NCBI RefSeq assembly: GCF_002917095.1 | Contig: NZ_PQGA01000029.1 | Span: 1-64,000, forward strand | Reading direction: 5' to 3' | Source of the DNA: Paraburkholderia eburnea | GTDB taxonomy: Bacteria > Pseudomonadota > Gammaproteobacteria > Burkholderiales > Burkholderiaceae | Length of the DNA: 64,000 bases | Shown: one piece after another, positions 42,843 through 50,929 of the stretch | How the letters are laid out: each line of letters opens with the position of its first letter | Numbering within the stretch: the first letter of the stretch is position 1 | Notes under the pieces: model-generated | Seen by the model: only the letters and a program-made list of their open reading frames with translations | Database searches by the model: none | Told to the model about the DNA's origin: nothing | Made by a program: the position numbers and the translations under genes

Positions 42843-43163
42843 TTATTGCCCCTTCGTATCACTGCTGGCGTCGGCACCGGGCGTGTTGGTCGTATCGTTC
42901 ATCGGCTTCTTCGTCTTCGCGTGCGACTTCGTATGCGAGCGCTGCATCGACTTATGGCTTGCCGATCCCGTGCCCGACGCGCTTTGGTCCGGATAGGCAT
43001 TGCCGCTGCCTTCGCCGCTCGCGCCTGCCGGCGTATTCCCCGTGCTGTTGCTACCGCCGCCGGTTCCGCCGTTGCCGCCGCCAGCGCCTTGGGCGAGCGC
43101 CCCGGCAGAAGCCGCGAGCATGAGACTGGTGAGGACGGCGACCAGAGTGTTGCGTGTGTTCAT
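42843..43163 (-). CDS. Small exported Gly/Ser-rich protein
   Basis: 106 residues. A signal peptide (MNTRNTLVAVLTSLMLAASA to ALA) is followed by a Gly/Asn/Thr-rich low-complexity region and a basic His/Lys/Ser segment (HKSMQRSHTKSHAKTKKP). It is probably periplasmic, with no known fold. Start ATG 43163 has GAGGGAGA upstream. Similar short secreted proteins are common in Burkholderiaceae. Divergent from the PIG-L deacetylase gene. Confidence 0.7.
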   Translation of the reverse strand: MNTRNTLVAVLTSLMLAASAGALAQGAGGGNGGTGGGSNSTGNTPAGASGEGSGNAYPDQSASGTGSASHKSMQRSHTKSHAKTKKPMNDTTNTPGADASSDTKGQ

Positions 43164-43322
43164 GACTGTTTCTCCCTCATCGAGTTGACGGTTGGCGAGC
43201 GCCCGCGTGGCGCGTCCGTGGCATCCCGAGCGCACATCGCGTGCCGCTTGAACGGGAGAAGTCGGCGGCCAGGCGTGACATTTGCACGCGCGTTGTTTTC
43301 TTTCCCCGCCACAGGAGCTGCA

Positions 43323-44096
43323 ATGCCGCCAGGCGCCACCCAAACCGCCGCAAGACCTGCGATAACGCCATCCGCTTCGCCGCGTCTTATTGTCGTTTCG
43401 CCCCATCTCGACGATGCCGTACTCAGTTGCGGCAGTCTGCTTGCGCGCTGCGCGGGTTCCGTAGTGTGTACGGTGTTCGCGGGAAAACCCGTCGAGCCGC
43501 TGCGCACCGACTGGGACACAGCTAGCGGATTCGGTGACGCACACGAGGCGATGGACGCGCGCTGGCAAGAAGACGAGCGCGCGCTTGCGCTTTGCGGCGC
43601 GGCCCCGCTTTGGCTGGATTTTCTCGATTCGCAATATGGGGTGCCGCCGGGTGTGGCCGAAGTCGCCGATGCGCTGGAAGCACAGTTTCGCCGTTTTGAT
43701 AGTTGCCTGCCCGTGTGTCCGCTTGGACTGTGGCACTCCGATCATGAACTGGTGGGGGCGGCGTGCAGGCGACTCGTGAGCAGCAGGCGGCTCGCCGGTT
43801 GCATTGCCTATGAGGATGCGATCTATCGCGCCATGCCGGGCGTGCTGAAAGCGGGACTGACGCGCCTGCGGGACGATGGACTGCGGGCGTGCTTCGTACA
43901 CCCGCGCGCCTTTGGCGCGGCGGCGCGGAGCAATGCGGCGGCGATCAAGCGCCGCGCCATCGAAGCCTATGAAAGTCAGGCTCGCGCCTTCGACTCGTTT
44001 CCGCCTGACGTAAAACGTAGGGAACGCTTCTGGCGCATCGAATCGGTCGGCCGTGCGCTCAATGGCCCGAACGGGGCCGGTGCGGGGCGTCGATGA
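43323..44096 (+). CDS. PIG-L family sugar deacetylase
   Basis: A 257-residue LmbE/PIG-L-type Zn-dependent N-deacetylase. The first zinc motif is VVSPHLDDAVLSCGSLLARC (P-H-x-D-D), and the downstream His is in LGLWHSDHELVGAACRRL. Start ATG 43323 has AGGAG upstream. Such enzymes remove N-acetyl groups from GlcNAc-containing conjugates. Its position beside the glycan operon suggests that a deacetylated amino sugar is part of the product, but it is separated from that operon by two other genes. Confidence 0.85.
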   Translation: MPPGATQTAARPAITPSASPRLIVVSPHLDDAVLSCGSLLARCAGSVVCTVFAGKPVEPLRTDWDTASGFGDAHEAMDARWQEDERALALCGAAPLWLDFLDSQYGVPPGVAEVADALEAQFRRFDSCLPVCPLGLWHSDHELVGAACRRLVSSRRLAGCIAYEDAIYRAMPGVLKAGLTRLRDDGLRACFVHPRAFGAAARSNAAAIKRRAIEAYESQARAFDSFPPDVKRRERFWRIESVGRALNGPNGAGAGRR

Positions 44097-44472
44097 GGTT
44101 TTCTTATCAGATGAGCGGATTTCAAGGAGAAAACCGATAATTCGCGGATGGGATTTTCCGAAGCATCTGGCAGGACGCATTTACGGGCCGGTTGTTCATG
44201 TCGATGTGGCCGGGATCGAGGGTGCCCGACGGACGCTGGCAGATTGGCTCGACTGGATGGGCTGGATCGATGCGGGCGCATTGGCCCGTATTGACCGAAT
44301 GATTGGCTATTCCGAGCCGTATGCCACCTCGCACCTCGCGCTCGATGCGGACACAAACTTGCAGGCGGAGGTTGCCAACGTCGCCCGCGCCGTCACTGCG
44401 GCGGTCAGTGCGTTACGCGTGGGCAAGCAGCATCGTGCCGGCGAAGGCATCGAGCCGCCCCGCGCGAAGTAA
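44053..44472 (+). CDS. Hypothetical protein
   Basis: A 139-codon frame overlapping the end of the PIG-L gene by 44 bp. Its central part (GIEGARRTLADWLDWMGWID, then NLQAEVANVARAVTAAVSAL) has coding-like composition and helical character. No family recognised and no clear ribosome site. It may be a partial or mis-started gene. Confidence 0.35.
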   Translation: MRSMARTGPVRGVDEVFLSDERISRRKPIIRGWDFPKHLAGRIYGPVVHVDVAGIEGARRTLADWLDWMGWIDAGALARIDRMIGYSEPYATSHLALDADTNLQAEVANVARAVTAAVSALRVGKQHRAGEGIEPPRAK

Positions 44473-44703
44473 ATCCGGCGTCGATCTCTCCTGCCGCAAT
44501 CGATAGTTCGCCGAGCCTGGGGCTAGCGAAACTGGCGCCAGGACAATTTGGCGACGGGAGCGACGACGATGGAGATGCTTGCTGCGCTTGTGCGATAGGG
44601 ATGGCGATCGCGATGGGGTGGCGGTTGTTTGGGGAGCCTGGTTTCGGGTTTCCGTTTTCGGCGGTCGTCGAGGTGTTCGTCGCGCGATCCCCCGCGCGAT
44701 GGC

Positions 44704-45054
44704 TCAGCCGCCCCGCGTATTCGGTATCGTGACGGCGCCTGTGCAGTCGATCAGCGCGGTTTGATTGGGGTCGCCAGCCTGCTGATCCCGGGTGCGGAAC
44801 GGCACGACCCAGCGCCGACTCTCTTCGTCCCAGCGGGCGCCCGACGGAATGGCGAACGCTGTGCCTCCGGTCTTGTTTTGCAGCGCTGTCTGACGCCATT
44901 GCGCCGGGTTATTCTGGCAAAGGCCAGCGTCGGCAGGCTTGCGCGACCACGGCTTCATTTCGGCGAGGACAAACGTGATGACGATGAGCGCAGCACAGAA
45001 AATCGACACAATCGTGGTGTTGCGGCGTGAACGAAAACGAGTGGCTTGCGGCAT
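44704..45054 (-). CDS. Hypothetical single-pass membrane protein
   Basis: 116 residues. A short basic N-terminus is followed by a membrane segment (TIVSIFCAALIVITFVLAEM, about residues 13-32) and a soluble domain with two cysteines (GLCQNNPAQWRQ and LIDCTGAVTI) that could form a disulfide in the periplasm. RWDEESRRWVVPFRTRD lies in between. No known function. The start codon has the usual context before an N-in membrane anchor. The 230 bp on its downstream side (44473-44703) hold nothing recognisable. Confidence 0.6.
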   Translation of the reverse strand: MPQATRFRSRRNTTIVSIFCAALIVITFVLAEMKPWSRKPADAGLCQNNPAQWRQTALQNKTGGTAFAIPSGARWDEESRRWVVPFRTRDQQAGDPNQTALIDCTGAVTIPNTRGG

Positions 45055-45120
45055 GGAAAGCTCCCGAAGTCATGAGAAGTCATCCCGCGACCGCAAGCCG
45101 GGTGCCCGCGACCCTGCAGC

Positions 45121-47373
45121 CTAAAGCAGCTTGTCCAACGTGATGGGCAGATCGCGCACGCGCTTGCCTGTCGCATTGAAGATGGCATTGGCCACAGCTG
45201 CCGCCACGCCCACCACGCCAATTTCTCCCACGCCCTTCGCACCGAGCGGATTGACGACATCGTCCTGCTCGTCGACGAACAGCACGTCTATCTCGCCGAT
45301 ATCGGCATTGACCGGTATGTGATATTCGGCGAGGTTGTGATTCATGACGCGGCCAAGCGTGTGATCGACCTGCGCATGCTCGTGCAACGCCATGCCGATG
45401 CCCCATACCACGCCGCCCGCGATCTGGTTCGCCGCCGTCTTCGGGTTGACGATGCGACCTGCAGCGATGGCGCTGACTACGCGGGCAATGCGGATCGTGC
45501 CGAGCGACTCGTCCACGCGCGCCTCGACGAACACGGCCGAATGTGTCGCCATCGAATAGCGTCGCTGCAATTCTTCGGGCTTAAGTGTGACCTGTTCTTC
45601 CAGCGTCTTCATGCCCGCGCTTGCCAGCAGCGCGGCGATGCCGATGCGCGGTCTGTCCGGTGCAACGGTCACTTCGCCGCGTTCGATGACAAGTGCTTCC
45701 GAAAGCGCATCGGCGTCGAGGTTGGCGAAGCGTGCGCCGCCGTGAGCGACGATCAGTTGCGCGAGGCGCGCCCGCAACCGCGAGCAGGCGACAGACGCCG
45801 CACTGCCTACCGATGAGATGGTCCACGACCCGCCTTCGATTGGTGCCGGCGGCAAACTGGTATCGCCCAACGTGAAATGAACGTCGGTGATCGGCAGATG
45901 AAACGCATCGGCGGCGATCTGCGAAATCGCCGTATAAGTTCCGGTGCCAATATCCGCCGTGGCACTCGCGAGCGCCAACCGTCCGTCGGCGTCGAGAACG
46001 GCGCGCACGCTCGCTTCGTTCTGCATGGCGTCCCACATACCCGTGGCCATGCCAAAGCCCACCAGTTCGTGCCCGTTGCGCATCGCGCGCGGCGTGGCAA
46101 TGCGCGCGCCCCAGCCGAAGCGCTCCGCGCCCTGCGCATAGCAGTCGAGCAGCGCCTTGCTCGACCACGGGCGGCGTTTGCTGGCGTCCTCGTCGGCATA
46201 GTTGCGGATGCGCAGTTCGAGCGGGTCCATCTGCAACGCCACGGCAAGCTCGTCCATCGCGGATTCGAGCGCGAACAGCCCTTGTGCGGCCCCCGGGGCA
46301 CGCATGTCTGCCGGCGTCGGTAGATCAAGGCGGCCAACCTTGTAGCCGAGTTGCACGTGTTCGGCGCGATAGAGCTGGCCCGCCCAGTTGACGACTACAT
46401 CGGTGAAATCTTCGAACTGCGAAGTTTCGCCAACGGCTTCGTGGATCACGGCCTGCAGCTGCCCGTCGCGCCGCGCTCCCAGCGCGACGTGCTGGATCGT
46501 GGCCGGACGGTGACCAGACGCGAACATCTGCGCGCGCGTGAGCGTGACTCGTACGGGCCGACGCAGGACACGCGCGGCCATCATCGCGAGCGGCAGGTGA
46601 TACTGGGGCCGCAGACCCGCGCCGAAAGCGCCGCCCACGAACGGCGACACAACCCGTACGCGCTCGCGCGCGAGCCCGAAAACCTTCATCAGATACTGCT
46701 GCGTATTGCCCACGCCCTGGGTTTTTTCGTACACCGTGTAGCGGCCATCGGCAGAGGGGACGACCGTGCAGCCATGCATTTCCACCGGCTGATGATATTC
46801 CATCGGCGTGGAGTAGAACGCGTCGGTGTGCGCTTCGGCGTGTGCGAGCGCCTCGTAAGCGTTGCCGCGTGGCGCGGGCGGTGGCTCGAAGCCGGCTTTT
46901 TCGTTCGACGGCACAACCGCATCCTTCACCACGCTGGCGAGCTCGGTCTGATGCGGCTGGCTGCGGCAGCGTACGCGTACGAGCCGGGCCGCATGGCTCG
47001 CGAGTTCGAGCGTTTCGGCGACCACCATTGCGACGGGCTGACCAGCGAAGCGTATGTGCGCATCGCCCAGCGGTCGCAACGGCGTACCACCCGGCGCCAC
47101 CTGATCTTTCCAGGCCGCGTCGTCGTCAGCCAGTTCGGGGCGGTTCTCGTGCGTGAGGACGGTCAGCACGCCGGGCATCGCCCGCGCGGCGGTCGCGTCA
47201 ATGGCGAGGATTTCACCGCGCGCTACCGGCGCGTTGACGACCACGCCGTACACAAGCCCTGCGGCGGGAAATTCGGCGGCATAGCGGGCTGCGCCGGTGA
47301 CCTTGCTGCGCCCGTCCAAACGGGATAGCGGCGCGCCGATATGGGTCACGGATTTGTCGAAAACGGTGGTCAT
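45121..47373 (-). CDS. Xanthine dehydrogenase-family molybdopterin subunit (PaoC-like)
   Basis: A 750-residue molybdenum-binding subunit of the aldehyde oxidoreductase type. Motifs include YEKTQGVGNTQQYLMKVFGL, FVGGAFGAGLRPQYHLPLAM, and the catalytic Glu in GAKGVGEIGVVGVAAAVAN near the C-terminus. It oxidises aldehydes or N-heterocycles by hydroxylation and passes electrons via FeS and FAD subunits encoded upstream. Start ATG 47373; ATG 47379 is too close to the GGAGG. It ends the three-gene set. The long open frame upstream belongs to other genes. Confidence 0.9.
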   Translation of the reverse strand: MTTVFDKSVTHIGAPLSRLDGRSKVTGAARYAAEFPAAGLVYGVVVNAPVARGEILAIDATAARAMPGVLTVLTHENRPELADDDAAWKDQVAPGGTPLRPLGDAHIRFAGQPVAMVVAETLELASHAARLVRVRCRSQPHQTELASVVKDAVVPSNEKAGFEPPPAPRGNAYEALAHAEAHTDAFYSTPMEYHQPVEMHGCTVVPSADGRYTVYEKTQGVGNTQQYLMKVFGLARERVRVVSPFVGGAFGAGLRPQYHLPLAMMAARVLRRPVRVTLTRAQMFASGHRPATIQHVALGARRDGQLQAVIHEAVGETSQFEDFTDVVVNWAGQLYRAEHVQLGYKVGRLDLPTPADMRAPGAAQGLFALESAMDELAVALQMDPLELRIRNYADEDASKRRPWSSKALLDCYAQGAERFGWGARIATPRAMRNGHELVGFGMATGMWDAMQNEASVRAVLDADGRLALASATADIGTGTYTAISQIAADAFHLPITDVHFTLGDTSLPPAPIEGGSWTISSVGSAASVACSRLRARLAQLIVAHGGARFANLDADALSEALVIERGEVTVAPDRPRIGIAALLASAGMKTLEEQVTLKPEELQRRYSMATHSAVFVEARVDESLGTIRIARVVSAIAAGRIVNPKTAANQIAGGVVWGIGMALHEHAQVDHTLGRVMNHNLAEYHIPVNADIGEIDVLFVDEQDDVVNPLGAKGVGEIGVVGVAAAVANAIFNATGKRVRDLPITLDKLL

Positions 47374-47375
47374 GC

Positions 47376-48397
47376 TCATTCCTCCCGGACGTCGTGTTGG
47401 GTTGACGCCGTCGGCGAACCCGAAAGCGCGCGTTCGAAGGCGCGCACAATCGCGCGGCGGGCGAGTTCGACCTTGAATGCATTGCCGGGGCGGGGGGCGG
47501 CGTGTGCGACTACGGCATCGGCGAACTGCTCGTGTGCGCGGGTATCGCTGGCTTCGCGGCCGAGCAGCATTGCTTCGGCCGTGCGGTCGCGCCACGGCTT
47601 GTGTGCGACGCCGCCCAGCGCGCAGCCGAGCGCGGCGATCTGGCCGTCTTCCACACGCAGGCCGAGCGCGACGGAAACCAGCGCGAATGCGTAGGACTGG
47701 CGATCGCGCAGTTTCAGATAGGTGGCGTGCTGGCCGTAACCTTCGGCAGGCACCTCGACGGCAGTGATGAGTTCCGCTTCCTCCAGCACGGTTTCGCGAT
47801 GCGGCGTGTTGCCAGGCAGGCGATGCAGCGCATCGAAAGGCAGGGTGCGTGAACCGTTGCGTCCCGCGATCAACACACTCGCGTCGAGCGCTTCGAGCGC
47901 GACGCATAAATCGGAAGGATGCGTGGCGATGCACTGTTCGCTCGCCCCGAAGATGGCATGCATGCGATTGACGCCGTTGAGCGCGGCGCAGCCGGTGCCC
48001 GGCGCGCGCTTGTTGCAGCAGGTGGCAGGATCGTAAAAATAGAGGCAGCGCGTACGCTGAAGCAGATTGCCGCCAACCGTCGCCGCATTGCGGATCTGCG
48101 CGCTGGCGCCCGCCAGGATCGCCTGCGTGATCAGTGGATACCGCTCGCGCACGCGCGCATCCCAGGCGAGTGCGCTGTTGCTCGCCAGCGCGCCGATACG
48201 CAGGCCACCTTGCGACGTCGGCTCGATGTCGCGCAGCGGCAGGCGTGTGATATCGATAATCGCCGTGGGGCGCAGGACGTCTTCGCGCATCAGGTCGACC
48301 AGATTCGTGCCGCCCGCGAGGAATTGCGCGTGGGGTGTGACTGAGTGCAGGTGCACCGCGTCGGCGACGCTGGTCGCCCTTGCGTAGGAAAAGCGGT

Positions 48398-48401
<4 letters not shown>
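47376..48401 (-). CDS. FAD-binding subunit of molybdenum oxidoreductase (PaoB-like)
   Basis: A 341-residue FAD subunit. PHAQFLAGGTNLVDLMRED and SAQIRNAATVGGNLLQRTRC hold the FAD-binding motifs. The cysteine pattern RTRCLYFYD, CCNKRAPGTGC and SEQCIA matches the extra [4Fe-4S] site seen in E. coli PaoB. Start ATG 48401 overlaps the stop of the 2Fe-2S gene by 4 bp. It carries electrons from the 2Fe-2S subunit to an acceptor. Confidence 0.9.
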
Positions 48402-48980
<579 letters not shown>

Positions 48981-48985
<5 letters not shown>

Positions 48986-49165
48986 GACAGTTCTCCTGGC
49001 TCGGTCGATTAACGCGAAAAGGAAAAAGGCGGAAAAGAAGGAATAGGCGTCTTTGCCTTGCGCAAAGGCCTTGCCCGCCGAAACGGCTTCAGACAGGTTG
49101 CTCGTCGTGCTCGCGTAATTCGGGTTCGAAGAACATCCAGCGCGCACAGCGAAGGCCGCGTTGCA
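48981..49165 (-). repeat. Partial duplication of the CDF transporter gene 3' end
   Basis: About 180 bp resemble 62195-62375. Shared strings include GGCTCGGTCGA, CCTTGCGCA and CAATTCGGGTTC-like AATTCGGGTTCGAAGAA. On the minus strand 49089-49163 reads ARWMFFEPELREHDEQPV and a stop, matching the transporter C-terminus ARWVFFEPELREHGEHPV. The rest of a transporter gene is absent here. Confidence 0.75.
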
Positions 49166-49175
49166 TCACAGCGCC

Positions 49176-50510
49176 CTAGCGGTGGATTGCAGCGCGCAGT
49201 CGGGTCACCTCCGCGGGCGCGACCGCGGCGGCACGGTTTCCCCATGCATTGCGCACGAAACTCGTGACCTGCGCGATCTCGCTGTCCGTGAATTGCGCGC
49301 GAAACGCGGGCATCCTGCGCGGCTCGCCTCCATTCGGCGTTTGCGGACTTTCGCTGCCTTCAATGATGATGCGCAGCGCGCTCGTCGCGTCAGCCGACAA
49401 CGCGAGCGCACTTCCCGCCAGAGGCGGCGCCTTGTCGGGCGTGCCGCGTCCGTCGGCGCCATGGCATTTCGCGCAGAATGCCAGATAGACGCCCGCGCCG
49501 GGCAACTCCGGCACGCCGTTGTAAAGCGTCGCTTGGGTAGCCGCGCGGGCGGCCGCGCTATCGGTGTAGGCGCCGCTCGCCGCGCGGACAGGCAATGATT
49601 TCAGGTACGCGGCAATGGCGCGCAGATCGTCGCCATCCAGATACTGCGTGCTCGCGCCGACCACGGGCGCCATCGCACCGAACGCATAGGCGCGTGCATT
49701 GTGCCCGTCGCGCAGGAAAGCCACGATGTCCTCGGTGCTCCAGCGGCCCAGGCCGCTGCCCGTATCGCCGGTCAGGTTCGGCGCGGACCAGTGGTCGGCC
49801 AAGCCGCCGGTGAGGTAGAGCGGGCTATGCTCGGTGTAGCCCATTTCGTTGTAAGCGGGGCCGCGCGGCGTGTGGCAGGCGCCACAGTGTCCGAGGCCCT
49901 GCACGAGCCACGCGCCCCGGTTCCATTGCGCATCATGCGCCGGATCGGGCTCGAAGCGCCCGTGCTGCGCAAACAGCAGACGCCAGAACAGCAGAACCCA
50001 GCGCTGGTTAAAGGGAAAGGGCAGGCGCGTGGACGGTGTCGCGTTTGCGACCGGCGTGACGCCATACATGAAGTACTGGTAAAGCGCGTCGATGTCGTGT
50101 CTGTCGAGCGCGGCGAACGAGGGATACGGCATCGCCGGGTAGAGCCGTTTGCCGCCGGGCGCGACGCCATCCTGCAAGGCCGCGGCGAATTGTTCGGGCG
50201 AGTAGCGGCCGATTCCGTGCAGCGGATCCGGCGTAATGTTGCTCGCGTAGATCGGGCCGAAGGGGGAGTTCACGGGTTGGCCGCCCGCGAACGGCTCGCG
50301 CCGCGCGGAGTCGTGGCACGAAGCGCAATCGCCCGCTTTCGCAAGCTGCTCGCCGAGCGCGATCAGGGTGGCGTCAGGCGGCGGCTTTAGCGCCGTGGCA
50401 GCCGATGCGTCGTCGCGTTTGTCGCACGCGCCGGGCAAGACGACAAGGCATGTTCCCGTGATAGCGATCACAGCGACCGCGACGAGCCAGTTCGCGCGCG
50501 GCCTGCTCAT
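49176..50510 (-). CDS. Triheme cytochrome c
   Basis: 444 residues with an N-terminal membrane/signal segment (WLVAVAVIAITGTCLVVLPG) and three c-type heme sites: CASCH (62-66), CGACH (209-213) and CAKCH (346-350). This layout is typical of cytochrome subunits of membrane aldehyde, alcohol and gluconate dehydrogenases, which hand electrons from a periplasmic enzyme to quinone or an oxidase. Met ligands are likely in the AMPYPSF and MPAFRAQF segments. Start ATG 50510 overlaps the previous stop by 4 bp. It lies between the oxidase genes and the molybdoenzyme genes. Confidence 0.9.
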   Translation of the reverse strand: MSRPRANWLVAVAVIAITGTCLVVLPGACDKRDDASAATALKPPPDATLIALGEQLAKAGDCASCHDSARREPFAGGQPVNSPFGPIYASNITPDPLHGIGRYSPEQFAAALQDGVAPGGKRLYPAMPYPSFAALDRHDIDALYQYFMYGVTPVANATPSTRLPFPFNQRWVLLFWRLLFAQHGRFEPDPAHDAQWNRGAWLVQGLGHCGACHTPRGPAYNEMGYTEHSPLYLTGGLADHWSAPNLTGDTGSGLGRWSTEDIVAFLRDGHNARAYAFGAMAPVVGASTQYLDGDDLRAIAAYLKSLPVRAASGAYTDSAAARAATQATLYNGVPELPGAGVYLAFCAKCHGADGRGTPDKAPPLAGSALALSADATSALRIIIEGSESPQTPNGGEPRRMPAFRAQFTDSEIAQVTSFVRNAWGNRAAAVAPAEVTRLRAAIHR

Positions 50511-50929
50511 CGCAGCGCCTCGCAAACGCGCTGTAAGGGTAGCGTGACCAACACCGCCATCGTGAACACAAGCCCGAGCGTGAAGGCGATTGAAACGGCT
50601 GTGCTGCACCACGCGACAAAGCGGAACGTTTCGCGTCGCGGCGCCGGTAACGTTGCGGTCTTTTGCCACGATGCGCGGGCGGCCAGAATGCCCGCGCAGG
50701 ACAGTGCGCACGCAGCGGCGGATACGAGCGCGAGGAGCCAATGCGTCACGCTCCACGGCAACGCGTTGCGCTGCGCGACGCCGCCCGCACAGGCGATCGC
50801 CACGAGGCCGGTGCAGACCAGAACGTGCCCAGCCCACACGAGCGGCACGCCTAGCAAGCCGAACCACATGGCGGCGTGGATCGTGCGCTTCGGCGTTCGG
50901 GCAGGCGATGCGGGAGCGGATTCCATCAT
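50507..50929 (-). CDS. Small integral membrane protein of the oxidase operon
   Basis: 140 residues with about four hydrophobic segments (FGLLGVPLVWAGHVLVCTGL, then VTHWLLALVSAAACALSCAG and others). Start ATG 50929 overlaps the oxidase stop (ATGA), and its own end overlaps the cytochrome start, so it is tightly coupled to both. It may be an accessory or assembly subunit of the oxidase; no named family was recognised. Confidence 0.75.
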   Translation of the reverse strand: MMESAPASPARTPKRTIHAAMWFGLLGVPLVWAGHVLVCTGLVAIACAGGVAQRNALPWSVTHWLLALVSAAACALSCAGILAARASWQKTATLPAPRRETFRFVAWCSTAVSIAFTLGLVFTMAVLVTLPLQRVCEALR